Notes: generated from the sequence alone by a model not told the origin. A stretch of DNA of 64,000 nucleotides from Mesorhizobium loti (GCA_014189435.1 CP050293.1:191001-255000), one strand, 5' to 3'. Counted from the stretch's first letter, positions 9,214 through 17,734 are shown. Numbers and translations are program-made.

Positions 9214-10185
9214 TCAGCGTTCCTTGACGTAAGGCACCCCGCCGGCGCGTGGCGGAATGGCCTTGCCGATGAAGCCGGCGAGCAGGATGACGGTAAGGAT
9301 GTAGGGCAGCGCCTGCATGAACTGCACCGGCACCTTGCCGATGATGGGCAGCGGCGAGCCTTGCAGGCGGATCGACAGCGCGTCGAGGAAGCCGAACAAC
9401 AGGCAGGCGAACATGGCGTTGACCGGTTTCCACTTGGCGAAGATCAGGGCGGCCAGCGCGATATAGCCCTTGCCGGCGGTCATGTCCTTCACGAAGCCGC
9501 CATTTTGCACCATCGACAGATAGGCGCCGGCGATGCCGGTCAGGATGCCGGTGCAGATCAGTGCCCGGTAGCGCAGCCAGGTGACAGAGATGCCAGCGGT
9601 GTCGACGGCGGCCGGATTCTCGCCGACGGCGCGCAGGCGCAGGCCGAAGCGGGTGCGAAACAGCACCCACCAGGTGAACGGCACCATCGCGAAGGCGAGA
9701 TAGACCAGGATCGAGTGGCCCGACAGGAGCTCGGCATAGATCGGCCCGATGACAGGCACGTCGCGGATGGCTTCGGCACCCGGCAGAGTGATGGCCTCGA
9801 AGCGCTCGCCCGGTTGCAGCGCCGGTGTGCGCCCGCCCTGCTGGAACCAGGCCTGGCCGAGAATGATGGTCGAGCCGGCGGCTATGAAATTGATGGCCAC
9901 GCCGGAGACGATCTGGTTGCCGCGATGGGTGATCGAGGCAAAGCCGTGGATCATGGCGAAGGCGACCGAGATCAGGATGGCCATGCCGAGGCCGAGAAAG
10001 GCCGAATGGAACACGGAAGCCGCCGCAGCACCGGCGAAGGCGCCGACCAACATCTTGCCTTCGAGACCGATGTCGAAGATGCCGGCGCGCTCCGAATAGA
10101 GGCCGGCGAGGCAAGCAAGCAGCAGCGGCACCGAGAGGCGGATGGTGGAGTCCAAAGTCTGGACGATTGCGTTGAACACGTCCAT
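9214..10185 (-). CDS. ABC transporter permease, nucleoside (BMP) uptake family, second subunit
   Basis: Inner-membrane permease of the branched-chain/ribose-like group used by BMP-type nucleoside importers. The 323 aa product begins MDVFNAIVQTLDSTIRLSVP and contains 8-10 hydrophobic segments, with the family sequence GIFDIGLEGKMLVGAFAGA near residue 40 and VGENPAAVDTAGISV around residue 205. The open frame extends to 10293, but ATG 10185 follows the preceding permease stop by one base and is preferred. Partner of the permease and ATPase genes upstream. Confidence 0.9.
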   Translation of the reverse strand: MDVFNAIVQTLDSTIRLSVPLLLACLAGLYSERAGIFDIGLEGKMLVGAFAGAAAASVFHSAFLGLGMAILISVAFAMIHGFASITHRGNQIVSGVAINFIAAGSTIILGQAWFQQGGRTPALQPGERFEAITLPGAEAIRDVPVIGPIYAELLSGHSILVYLAFAMVPFTWWVLFRTRFGLRLRAVGENPAAVDTAGISVTWLRYRALICTGILTGIAGAYLSMVQNGGFVKDMTAGKGYIALAALIFAKWKPVNAMFACLLFGFLDALSIRLQGSPLPIIGKVPVQFMQALPYILTVILLAGFIGKAIPPRAGGVPYVKER

Positions 10186-10186
10186 C

Positions 10187-11326
10187 TCAGGCACCCTTCC
10201 CCTTGACCGCTTCCATGCCCACCGACCGCGGACTGAACGAGGCGAACAGCGCCTGAATGTAGGGCCGGAACATGTGCTCCAGCGCCCCGGCAAACAGGAT
10301 CACCAACCCTTGAATGATGACGATCATGTCGCGGCTGATCGCCGGCATCTCGAAGGCTAGCTCGGCACCGCCCTGGTAGAGCATGCCGAACAGGATCGCC
10401 GCCAGCACGATGCCGACCGGGTGCAGGCGGCCCATCAGCGCCACGGCGATGCCGACGAAGCCGGCGCCGGAAACGAAGTCGATGGCGACATTGTGCTGGT
10501 CGCCCATAACCGGGTTGAGCGCCATCATGCCGGCCAGCGCGCCGGAGATCATCATGGCGGTGATGATGATGCGGGTTTCGGAAATGCCGGCATAGCGCGC
10601 CGCCTTCGGGCTGTGACCGTAGGTGCGCATCTCATAGCCGAGCTTGGTGCGCCAGATCAGCAGCCAGACCAGGAAGGCCATGGCCAGCGCCAGCAGGAAG
10701 GAAATGTTGAGCGGCGCCGAACGGATCTTGGCGCCGAACAGCTCGATGATCCAGTTGAGCTTCGGCAATTCCGCGCCGGCAAAGAAGTTGCGCGTCTGCG
10801 GCGCCTGCGAGGCTGCGGGCTTCAACGGGCCCACCAGCAGGTAAACCATGATCGAGGCGGCGATGAAATTGAACATGATGGTGGTGATGACGATGTGCGA
10901 ACCGCGCTTGGCCTGCAGGTAGGCGGGGATTAGCGCCCACAAGGCGCCCACGACCGCCGCAGCAACGATCGCCAGCGGAAAGGTCAGCCACCATGGCAGC
11001 GTGCTGTCGAAGCTCAGGCAGACGACGGCGATGCCGAGGCCGGCGATATAGGCCTGCCCCTCGGTGCCGATGTTGAACAGGCCGCAATGCGCTGCCACGG
11101 CCACCGAAAGCCCGGTGAATATGAAGGTGGTGGCATAGAACAGGGTGAAGGCAATGCCTGTGCCCTTGCCGAAGGCGCCTTCGACCAGGATAACGGCGGC
11201 GCGGAACGGGTTCTCGCCGACCAGAAGCACGACGAAGCCGGCGACGACGAAGGCGACGAACAGATTGATCAGCGGGATCAGCCCGTAGTCGGCCCAGGCC
11301 GGCAGTTTGGCATAAGGCGTGCTCAT
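10187..11326 (-). CDS. ABC transporter permease, nucleoside (BMP) uptake family, first subunit
   Basis: The 379 aa membrane protein has about ten hydrophobic segments and the family motif GLFNIGTEGQAYIAGLG, with YGHSPKAARYAGIS in the coupling region. It pairs with the second permease to form the channel of a nucleoside importer. The ATG overlaps the ATPase stop by four bases (ATGA), so the three transporter genes are translationally coupled. Confidence 0.9.
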   Translation of the reverse strand: MSTPYAKLPAWADYGLIPLINLFVAFVVAGFVVLLVGENPFRAAVILVEGAFGKGTGIAFTLFYATTFIFTGLSVAVAAHCGLFNIGTEGQAYIAGLGIAVVCLSFDSTLPWWLTFPLAIVAAAVVGALWALIPAYLQAKRGSHIVITTIMFNFIAASIMVYLLVGPLKPAASQAPQTRNFFAGAELPKLNWIIELFGAKIRSAPLNISFLLALAMAFLVWLLIWRTKLGYEMRTYGHSPKAARYAGISETRIIITAMMISGALAGMMALNPVMGDQHNVAIDFVSGAGFVGIAVALMGRLHPVGIVLAAILFGMLYQGGAELAFEMPAISRDMIVIIQGLVILFAGALEHMFRPYIQALFASFSPRSVGMEAVKGKGA

Positions 11327-12855
11327 TGCGCGGCCTCCTGATGCTCGACGCCGGCCATCAGCAGGCCGAGCTCGCCTTCGGTCGCTTCGGGGCCGCGCTC
11401 GCCGACGATGCGGCCGGCAAACATCACCAGGATGCGGTCGGAAAGCGAACGGATTTCGTCCAACTCGACCGAGACCACCAGCACCGCCTTGCCCTGGTCG
11501 CGCATGGCGATCAGGCGCTTGTGGATGAATTCGATGGCGCCGACATCGACGCCGCGCGTCGGCTGGCCGACGATGAGAACACCCGGGTCTTGTTCCATTT
11601 CCCGCGCGAGCACGATCTTCTGCTGGTTGCCGCCGGAGAAATTCGCGGTCTTGAGCCGGCAGTCCGTCGGGCGGATATCGTATTTGGCGATCTTGTCCTT
11701 GGCATCGTTGCGGATGGCATCGATGTTGAGGAACGGTCCCTTCAAATAGCGGGGGTCGTCATGATAGCCGAGGATGGAATTCTCGTTCTCCTCGAAGGCC
11801 AGCACCAGCCCGACGTGATGGCGGTCCTCCGGCACATGCGCCAGGCCACGGTCGCGCAATTCTCCGGGGTCGGCGGCACCGGTCAGGTCGATCGGCTTGC
11901 CGTCCAGCATGACCGAGCCGGAGACGGCGCGCCTGATGCCGGAAATCGCCTCGAGCAGTTCGGATTGGCCGTTGCCGGCGACACCGGCGATGCCGACGAT
12001 CTCGCCGGCGCGGATGTCGAAGGAGATGTCGTCGACCATGGTGACGCCGCGCGTGTCCTTCACCGTCAGGTTCTTGACCGCGAGCTTGACGCCGCCGGCT
12101 TCCGCCTCGCCCTTTTCGACCCTCAAGAGCACGCGCCGCCCGACCATCAGCTCGGCCAGCTCCTCGACCGTGGTCTTGGCTGTCTCGCGCGTCGCCACCA
12201 TCGTGCCCTGGCGCATGACCGACACCGTGTCGGTGATGGCCATGATCTCGCGCAGTTTGTGGGTGATCAGCACCACCGTCTTGCCCTGTTCCTTCAACTG
12301 CTTGAGGATGCGGAACAGATGGTCGGCCTCGGCCGGCGTCAGCACGCCCGTTGGCTCGTCGAGGATCAGGATCTCGGCGCCGCGATAAAGCGCCTTCAGG
12401 ATCTCCACACGCTGCTGCAGGCCGACCGGCAGTTCCTCGATGATCGCATCGGGATCGACTTCCAGCCCGTATTCGCGTTCGAGACGCTCGAGTTCGGAGC
12501 GCGCCTTGGCGATGCTCTTCTTCAGCAGCGCATCGCTCTCGGCGCCGAGGATGATGTTCTCCAGCACCGAGAAATTGTCGACCAGCATGAAATGCTGATG
12601 CACCATGCCGATGCCGAGCGCGATCGCGTCATTGGGCGTCTTGATCGAGGCCGGCTGGCCGCCGACACGGATTTCGCCGCTGTCGGCCTGGTAGAAGCCG
12701 TAGAGGATCGACATCAGCGTCGACTTGCCGGCCCCGTTCTCGCCGACGATGCCGTGGATGGTGCCGCGCGCGATCTCCAGATTGATGTCGCGGTTGGCGC
12801 GCACGGCGCCAAAACTCTTGTTGATGCCGATCAGCTCGATTGCGGCTTGCGCCAT
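11323..12855 (-). CDS. ABC transporter ATP-binding protein, double-domain, nucleoside uptake
   Basis: Energises the BMP-type nucleoside importer. The 510 aa protein holds two fused ATPase domains. The first has Walker A GENGAGKSTLM near residue 38, Q-loop GMVHQHFML and Walker B LILDEPTGVLTP. The second begins near residue 255 with a degenerate Walker A, GVAGNGQSELLEA, and a signature FSGGNQQKIVLARE. A weak second site is normal for the RbsA-like group. It is the first gene of the operon, divergent from slyX across 231 bases. Confidence 0.92.
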   Translation of the reverse strand: MAQAAIELIGINKSFGAVRANRDINLEIARGTIHGIVGENGAGKSTLMSILYGFYQADSGEIRVGGQPASIKTPNDAIALGIGMVHQHFMLVDNFSVLENIILGAESDALLKKSIAKARSELERLEREYGLEVDPDAIIEELPVGLQQRVEILKALYRGAEILILDEPTGVLTPAEADHLFRILKQLKEQGKTVVLITHKLREIMAITDTVSVMRQGTMVATRETAKTTVEELAELMVGRRVLLRVEKGEAEAGGVKLAVKNLTVKDTRGVTMVDDISFDIRAGEIVGIAGVAGNGQSELLEAISGIRRAVSGSVMLDGKPIDLTGAADPGELRDRGLAHVPEDRHHVGLVLAFEENENSILGYHDDPRYLKGPFLNIDAIRNDAKDKIAKYDIRPTDCRLKTANFSGGNQQKIVLAREMEQDPGVLIVGQPTRGVDVGAIEFIHKRLIAMRDQGKAVLVVSVELDEIRSLSDRILVMFAGRIVGERGPEATEGELGLLMAGVEHQEAAQ

Positions 12856-13086
12856 GCAGCCTGTCCCACTCTTATTTTTTTATCGCTTGGTCAAAACGCC
12901 TAGCATGACGCTCCGTCCATGCCAATTGGCCGGAGCAGTGTTCACTCTCGACAAATCCCGGTGCGCTTGTCAATTTCCAACGTGGCCGAGGCCTTCACAT
13001 TCGCTAATATGGCGAAGCCGAAATTCGCACCGCGGTGCAAGACATCGCGGTGGAAGACTTCGTGGTGAAGGACTGGGGAATTTTAC

Positions 13087-13296
13087 ATGATCATGCCTGC
13101 CGATCGGCTGACGACGCTGGAGATCCGCGCCGCCGAACAGGAGAAGACCATCGAGGAACTGTCCGGCCAGATTGCCGAGCAGTGGAAGGTGATCGAACGT
13201 ATGCAGCGCAAGCTCGACGCGCTGACGGATCGCTTCCTGGCGCTTGAGGAGCAGGCAGGAGATGATGTGCCAGTAACCAAGCCGCCGCACTGGTGA
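13087..13296 (+). CDS. slyX: SlyX family protein
   Basis: Small coiled-coil protein of unknown biochemical role, found widely in proteobacteria. The 69 aa product is almost wholly one amphipathic coiled coil (TTLEIRAAEQEKTIEELSGQ onward) ending in the SlyX tail VTKPPHW. GGGGAA six bases before the ATG decides the start. The gene ends inside the left end of the MITE-like repeat: its stop TGA shares its A with the repeat. Confidence 0.9.
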   Translation: MIMPADRLTTLEIRAAEQEKTIEELSGQIAEQWKVIERMQRKLDALTDRFLALEEQAGDDVPVTKPPHW

Positions 13297-13463
13297 GAGA
13301 CTGTTTGGAAATTCTACTCTGGCGGCCATCTGATGGCGTTTTCTGCGCTTCCCCGTTCTACTGCGTGCAGTAGAACTGAGCTCACGGACCAAATGTCCGC
13401 TCCGCTACGGTTCTCGAAATCACCATCATATGACTCGCCAGAGCGAATTTCGAAACAGTCTCT
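13296..13463. repeat. MITE-like element with long imperfect terminal inverted repeats
   Basis: The left end AGAGACTGTTTGGAAATTC is matched in inverse at the right end (GAATTTCGAAACAGTCTCT). The similarity continues inward for about 45 bases per side (CTCTGGCG, TGATGG, TTTC). A perfect inner hairpin GTTCTACTGC-GT-GCAGTAGAAC lies near 13355-13377. There is no coding frame. The ~168-base size and paired ends are those of a non-autonomous transposon or large palindromic repeat. No certain target duplication is visible. Confidence 0.7.
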
Positions 13464-13489
13464 GAGGAAAAAGGGGGAGGGTGCACGCC

Positions 13490-13882
13490 ATGGCCAGTGA
13501 AAGCGATCGCGTCGCGCGGGCCGGCGACTATGTGCTCGGCCTGATGAACGACGCGGAACGTGAACGGGCCGAGCGCGATCTGGAGATCGACCCGGCCTTC
13601 CGCGACGCCGTCGTGCAACTTGCCGAACGCATGCACATCTTCGACCGTGCCGAACCGGCTGATGGCGAAGCGCGCTGGAAGCAGATCACGCAGCGCATTG
13701 CCGACCTGCCGCAGATGCGCAGCTCTGGCCTGAGCGACGCCAGGTCGCCAACCGTGATCCGAAGCCTGTCGCAGCGGCCGCACGGCATTGGCCTGCACAC
13801 GCTTGGCGGTCGGCGCGGATTTGCCGTCGCCGTCGGGTTGATGGCGGCGTTTGCGCTGGGGTACCTGGCCGGCAAGTTTTAG
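13490..13882 (+). CDS. anti-sigma-factor-like membrane protein (RskA-type N-terminus)
   Basis: The 130 aa product has an N-terminal segment GDYVLGLMNDAERERAERDL (about residues 8-28) like the cytoplasmic part of anti-sigma-K type proteins, a tryptophan-containing ARWKQITQRI helix, and one membrane helix at the C-terminus (FAVAVGLMAAFALGYLAG). The typical periplasmic domain is absent, so it is a short form. GGGGGAGG lies nine bases before ATG 13490; an in-frame GTG at 13481 abuts that site and is less likely. No sigma factor gene is adjacent, so any partner is elsewhere. Confidence 0.55.
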   Translation: MASESDRVARAGDYVLGLMNDAERERAERDLEIDPAFRDAVVQLAERMHIFDRAEPADGEARWKQITQRIADLPQMRSSGLSDARSPTVIRSLSQRPHGIGLHTLGGRRGFAVAVGLMAAFALGYLAGKF

Positions 13883-13896
13883 GGCTTCTTTCGGGG

Positions 13897-14361
13897 TCAC
13901 GCTCGCGGCTGGCACGACATCAGAGCCATCGTTTCGTCGTCCTGCGCAAAAACCTCAATCATGTTCCAGCCAAGGGATGCGTAGAAATCACGTGCTTCCC
14001 ATGTGTAGAGATAGAGTGTCTCGACACCCCGCGCAGCCGCATGGGCTTCAGTCGCCCTGACCAGCGCGCTGCCGATCCCTGCGCCTCGATACCCGGCATC
14101 GACAACCAACCCGGCCAGCCATGGCGTGAGATCATGCGCTGGTTCAAGTTCGTGGCGGACCAGCAGGCATGTCCCAACCGGCACGTCGCCGATCAGGGCC
14201 ACGAATGCCGCCTCGAAGCCGTCGTCGCCGGCGAGCAAGGTGCGAAGCCCTGCCGTGTCCTCCTCGATGGTCCTTCCTGTTCCCTCGAAAAAGGTGGCCA
14301 GGCGCAATTGCGCGACCGCTGCTACATCGCGCTCGTCCATAGGCTCGATTGTCGGCTGCAT
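13897..14361 (-). CDS. GNAT family N-acetyltransferase
   Basis: The 154 aa product has a GNAT fold: strand-rich N-terminus (TIEPMDERDVAAVAQLRL), the acetyl-CoA loop VVDAGYRGAGIGSALVRATEA near residues 92-112, and the C-terminal LYTWEARDFYASLGW. The substrate cannot be told. A longer frame reaches 14469, but ATG 14361 matches the domain start and clears the terminator at 14432-14460. It converges with the anti-sigma-like gene 14 bases away. Confidence 0.85.
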   Translation of the reverse strand: MQPTIEPMDERDVAAVAQLRLATFFEGTGRTIEEDTAGLRTLLAGDDGFEAAFVALIGDVPVGTCLLVRHELEPAHDLTPWLAGLVVDAGYRGAGIGSALVRATEAHAAARGVETLYLYTWEARDFYASLGWNMIEVFAQDDETMALMSCQPRA

Positions 14362-14431
14362 CTGTATCCCGTGTATCCCGCGATGGTGTTCCCTACGCAA
14401 CGGCGAACGTTCACCCGGTCCGGCAAAAGAC

Positions 14432-14460
14432 AAAAACCGCCGGGCTGCGCCCGGCGGTTT
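14432..14460 (-). terminator. rho-independent terminator of the BMP binding protein gene
   Basis: CCGCCGGGC-TGC-GCCCGGCGG forms a nine-pair GC stem. Read on the minus strand it is followed by a run of five T. It lies 28 bases after the stop of the gene ending at 14489. Confidence 0.85.
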
Positions 14461-14488
14461 GCGGATCATTGCTGGATATCCGTGCCGC

Positions 14489-15478
14489 TCAGTACGGGCA
14501 GGCGTTGTCAGTCGTATAGTCGTGCACTTCGAGCTTGCCGGCGATGATGTCGGCCTTGGCCTTTTCGACCGCCGCCTTCATCTCGTCGGTCACCAGCGCC
14601 TTGTTGTTGTCGTCCATGGCGTAGTCAACGCCGCCTTCCTTGAGGCCGAGGTTCTCGACGCCACCCTTGAAGGTGCCGTTCTTGCCGTCCATGAAGGCGG
14701 TGTAGACGGCAACGTCGACGCGCTTCATCATCGAGGTCAGCACTTTGCCGGGCTGCAGGCCGTTCTGGTTGGAATCGACGCCGATGCCGAGCTTGCCGGC
14801 ATCAGCCGCTGCCTGCAACACGCCGACGCCGGTGCCGCCTGCCGCGGCATAGACCACGTCGGAGCCCTGGTCGATCTGGGTCTTGGCGATCTCGCCGCCC
14901 TTGGCCGGGTCGTTCCAGGCCGCTGGCGTGTCGCCGGTCATGTTCTGGATGACGTCGGTCGCGCCGGCCGACTTGGCGCCGCCAACATAGCCGCATTCGA
15001 ACTTGCGGATCAGCGGGATGTCCATGCCGCCGATGAAGCTGACCTTCTTGGACTTCGAAGCCATCGCCGCCAGGATGCCGACGAGATAGGAGCCTTCGTT
15101 CTCCTTGAATACCAGCGAGCGAACATTGGGCAGGTCGACAGCGTCGTCGATGATGGCGAAGTTGAGATCGGGATATTCGGCCGCGACCTTCTTCAGCGCA
15201 TCCTCCCAGGCGAAGCCGGCCATGACGATCGGGTTGTGGCCGTCCTCGGCGAAGCGGCGCAGCGCCTGCTCGCGCTGCGAGGCATTGGACACCTCGAACT
15301 CGACGTAAGCGACGCCGGTCTCGGTCTTGAACTTCTCGGCGCCGTGATAGGCAGCCTCGTTAAAGGATTTGTCGAACTTACCGCCGAGATCATAGAGGAT
15401 GGCCGGCTGGACATCCGCGGCGAAAGCCGGAAGAACCATTGCGGTTGCGGCCAGGAGGCCGAGAATGATACGTTTCAT
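14489..15478 (-). CDS. BMP family periplasmic binding protein of a nucleoside ABC transporter
   Basis: Periplasmic ligand-binding protein of the PnrA/BMP family, which binds purine and pyrimidine nucleosides. The 329 aa product has a Sec signal (MKRIILGLLAATAMVLPAFA) cleaved before ADVQP. It lacks a lipobox cysteine, so it is soluble, as in other alphaproteobacteria. Family marks are GGKFDKSFNEAAYHG near residue 35, GFAWEDAL, YLVGILAAMASKSKKV and VYAAAGGTGVGVLQAA. The longer frame to 15547 is rejected because it delays the signal peptide. It is separate from the permease operon but almost certainly serves it. Confidence 0.9.
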   Translation of the reverse strand: MKRIILGLLAATAMVLPAFAADVQPAILYDLGGKFDKSFNEAAYHGAEKFKTETGVAYVEFEVSNASQREQALRRFAEDGHNPIVMAGFAWEDALKKVAAEYPDLNFAIIDDAVDLPNVRSLVFKENEGSYLVGILAAMASKSKKVSFIGGMDIPLIRKFECGYVGGAKSAGATDVIQNMTGDTPAAWNDPAKGGEIAKTQIDQGSDVVYAAAGGTGVGVLQAAADAGKLGIGVDSNQNGLQPGKVLTSMMKRVDVAVYTAFMDGKNGTFKGGVENLGLKEGGVDYAMDDNNKALVTDEMKAAVEKAKADIIAGKLEVHDYTTDNACPY

Positions 15479-15606
15479 GTGATCCACACCCTGTCGGTTA
15501 TTTTTTCCGTTACGCACCGCATGCCGGCCCGGTTCTCCGGCAGGCATGCGACGTCAGCCAGGAGTGTACTCCCCTCCCGCTCGGGTCAATCTGGCATGGC
15601 CCGAAA

Positions 15607-15627
15607 CAAAATTCACGCGGAATTTTG
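15607..15627. promoter_or_regulatory. candidate operator upstream of the BMP gene
   Basis: CAAAATTC-ACGCG-GAATTTTG is a perfect inverted repeat with eight-base arms and a five-base spacer, about 130 bases before the BMP start. Its size fits a dimeric repressor site. No cognate regulator is encoded beside it. The assignment is inference from symmetry and position. Confidence 0.4.
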
Positions 15628-15677
15628 ACCTTTTGGAAAAGCATGGCGCGGCCAAGCCGCGCCGCAGCTTGTTCCTT

Positions 15678-15787
15678 GCGCCTAAAGCGCGTCGCGTCGA
15701 AACGGATTCATGCGCCGCCCTTTAGGTCCTTGTTTCCATGCATGTCGTTGTCTCAAACCGGGCCACTTTTGAGCGACATGCATTGCG
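15678..15787. repeat. rhizobial intergenic palindromic repeat, long form
   Basis: Two nested symmetric parts: CCTAAAG...CTTTAGG at 15682-15725, and ATGCATGTCG (15738-15747) paired with CGACATGCAT (15774-15783) enclosing CTCAAACCGGGCCACTTTTGAG. The core resembles the repeats at 16515-16563 and 56601-56646. It abuts the msrA stop. Confidence 0.65.
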
Positions 15788-15790
15788 GCT

Positions 15791-16456
15791 TCAGGCGGAG
15801 GCGGCAGCCGGCGTGGGGCAAGGGACACCCGTGCCCTTGAGGTTACACGTGCCGTAAGGGTTCTTCGCCAGATATTGCTGGTGATCGCCCTCGGCGAAGT
15901 AGAACTCGGGCGCCGGGGCGATCTCGGTGGTGATCTTGCCGTGGCCGGCGCCGCGCAGCGAGGCCTCATAGGCATTGCGCGAGGCGTTCGCCGCCCGCAA
16001 TTGCGCATCACCTGATGTGTAGATCGCGGAGCGGTAGGTGGTGCCGACATCATTGCCCTGGCGCATGCCTTGCGTCGGGTCGTGGCTTTCCCAGAACAGC
16101 TTCAGAAGCGCGGCATAGGAGACGATCTCGGGATCGTGGACGACCAGCACCACTTCGGCATGGCCGGTAAGCCCGGTGCAGGTTTCCTGATAGGTCGGAT
16201 TGGGCGTGAAGCCGCCGGCATAGCCGACCGCCGTGACCCAGACGCCTTCCAATTGCCAGAACAGCCGCTCCGCACCCCAGAAGCAGCCCAGCCCGAACAT
16301 CGCCGTCTCCAACCCCTCGGGATAGGGACCCTTGAGCGGTCTTTTCAAGACCTTGTGCCTGGGTGCGGTCGGGATCGCCCGGGCGCGGCCCGGCAACGCC
16401 TCGGACGGCTTCGGCAGATTGAGCTTCTTGTTCAACATGTCGCTGAGAAAGAACAT
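15791..16456 (-). CDS. msrA: peptide-methionine (S)-S-oxide reductase
   Basis: Repairs methionine-S-sulfoxide in proteins and free methionine. The 221 aa product has the catalytic [15 protein letters not shown] with the nucleophilic cysteine near residue 55, [46 protein letters not shown] and a C-terminal [10 protein letters not shown], whose two cysteines can act as resolving residues. Start [11 protein letters not shown] is chosen because the frame upstream to 16534 enters a repeat. It stands alone between two dispersed repeats. Confidence 0.95.
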   Translation of the reverse strand: MFFLSDMLNKKLNLPKPSEALPGRARAIPTAPRHKVLKRPLKGPYPEGLETAMFGLGCFWGAERLFWQLEGVWVTAVGYAGGFTPNPTYQETCTGLTGHAEVVLVVHDPEIVSYAALLKLFWESHDPTQGMRQGNDVGTTYRSAIYTSGDAQLRAANASRNAYEASLRGAGHGKITTEIAPAPEFYFAEGDHQQYLAKNPYGTCNLKGTGVPCPTPAAASA

Positions 16457-16514
16457 GCACGGTTTTCCTCTGTCGGTGTAACGCAAGAAACCGCCTGACG
16501 GCGGCTCTTTCGCT

Positions 16515-16563
16515 TGAGCATAGGATCTTCCCAAAACCGGCCACCACTTTGGGTCCGATGCTC
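16515..16563. repeat. rhizobial intergenic palindromic repeat, short form
   Basis: TGAGCAT (from 16515) is mirrored by ATGCTCA at 16557-16563, enclosing GATCTTCCCAAAACCGGCCA and CCACTTTGGG. It has the same AAAACCGG...CCACTTT core as the copies near 15.7 and 56.6 kb. It overlaps the stop codon of the next minus-strand gene. Confidence 0.65.
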
Positions 16564-16885
16564 AGGTGGCGGCGAACTGTCCCGTGCGCCGTTGTCGCCT
16601 GTAGCCAATCGCATAGAGCAGGAAGGCCAGCACCGCGAACACGGCGAAGCCGGGCTGGTTGAGCACCCAGGCGATGGCGCCGTCCCACAGCAGCGGACCG
16701 GCCTTGGCCCGAACGAAGGTCTCGAAGGCGGCCCGCGTGTCGGGCGAGACGGCCAGCCAGCTGGTGTTGAGCGGGGTCAGCACCAGCACCGAGGCCGCCA
16801 CGGTGCGTGTCGCGTCGAGCACCGCCATGATGACGGAAACCGACAGCGCGACCATTGCGGCAAGACGGAAGACGAAGCGAAACAT
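16562..16885 (-). CDS. small membrane protein of unknown function
   Basis: I do not recognise a named family. The 107 aa product has two clear membrane helices, one near the N-terminus (MVALSVSVIMAVLDATRTVA) and one near the C-terminus (FAVFAVLAFLLYAIGY), separated by a loop containing LNTSWLAVSPDTRAAFETF. The tail YRRQRRTGQF is basic and so probably cytoplasmic. ATG 16885 follows GGAGGGAAGG and is preferred over the frame start at 16963. Homologues of this shape are common in rhizobia, so it is probably a real conserved gene. Confidence 0.75.
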   Translation of the reverse strand: MFRFVFRLAAMVALSVSVIMAVLDATRTVAASVLVLTPLNTSWLAVSPDTRAAFETFVRAKAGPLLWDGAIAWVLNQPGFAVFAVLAFLLYAIGYRRQRRTGQFAAT

Positions 16886-17002
16886 TGGAGACCTTCCCTC
16901 CGGCCAGTCCTCAAGCTCCTCCCGAGGGCCTTCCGGTTTCAAGACGAGAGATAGAATGCGCATGTCTGGTTCGCAATCGCCATACGCGAATTTGAAGCCC
17001 GA

Positions 17003-17734
17003 CTATGCCGCCGGCTTGCGTTTGCGCCGGTGGACGCGCCAGACGGCGAAAATGCCGCCGCCTATGGCGCCGATCACCAGCCCGGCCAGGCCGATGAACA
17101 CGGCGAAATAACCGCAGGCGCCTTCGAAGCAGCTCATGTCGGTGGCATTCGCGATCACTGAGCCGATGGCGAATCCGCCTACGGCACCGATGACCGCGCC
17201 GAGGACGATGCCGAGCAGGGCGGCGATGACCGAGACGAAGACAGGTGGGCTTTCGGTTTTAGGATTGGCATAAACGGCATCGGCTTCGGATCCCCGGCGC
17301 AGCAGGTAGATGCAGAGAACCCCGATGGCGATCTGAGCGGCCGTGATGGCAAGCGCCTTGCCCGAAAAGACGAAATCGGAAATCATCAGTACACAGGCCT
17401 GCCAGGCCAGCAGCCAGATGATTGTGGCGACCTGCCAGAGGGTGAACTGGCGCGGGAAGCGGGCCGAGCGGCCGAAGGCGAGGCCGAGCAAATAAAGCCC
17501 CCACAGGATGGTGATGATGTCGACGGCGAGCCCGCCAAGGAGGAGATAGAAGATGCCGCCCGGCAGTCTGCCGTAATCGCCGACCAGCCACCATGCCGAC
17601 ACCACACCGTAGACCGACCATGCCATGACGAAGATGAGCCAGCCCACCGGCACGAAGGACAGTCCGCTGTCCGGCCGCTTGGCTGGCGTCTGTCCACTGC
17701 CCGACGTTCCACTGCTCGATGTCATGTCCGACAA
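17003..17734 (-). CDS. multi-pass membrane protein, possibly DUF2569-like
   Basis: The 243 aa product has about six membrane helices. After a polar, serine-rich leader (TSSSGTSGSGQTPAKRP) the first four form a block resembling DUF2569 (YdgK-like) proteins (VGWLIFVMAWSVYGVVSAWW, then WQVATIIWLLAWQACVL). The C-terminal pair is glycine-rich (IAALLGIVLGAVIGAVGGFA) with a CFEGAC cysteine pair in the loop between. The tail VHRRKRKPAA is strongly basic. The function is unknown and the family call is tentative. Confidence 0.65.
   Translation of the reverse strand: MSDMTSSSGTSGSGQTPAKRPDSGLSFVPVGWLIFVMAWSVYGVVSAWWLVGDYGRLPGGIFYLLLGGLAVDIITILWGLYLLGLAFGRSARFPRQFTLWQVATIIWLLAWQACVLMISDFVFSGKALAITAAQIAIGVLCIYLLRRGSEADAVYANPKTESPPVFVSVIAALLGIVLGAVIGAVGGFAIGSVIANATDMSCFEGACGYFAVFIGLAGLVIGAIGGGIFAVWRVHRRKRKPAA

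Larger units (their letters stand above)
15479..15790. other. 312-base non-coding stretch upstream of the BMP gene
   Basis: Holds no coding frame. It contains the candidate operator at 15607-15627, a perfect hairpin GGCGCGGC/GCCGCGCC at 15645-15663 and a repeat element at 15678-15787. On the minus strand a TTGACC (about 15580-15590) precedes TACACT with a 15-base spacer; this is only a weak promoter candidate for the binding-protein gene. Confidence 0.5.

Noticed and set aside
8020..10206. 728-codon plus-strand open frame across punA, cdd and a permease
   Set aside because: It spans three clearly identified opposite-strand genes; its composition (His, Gln, Arg, Asp rich) is that of a shadow frame.
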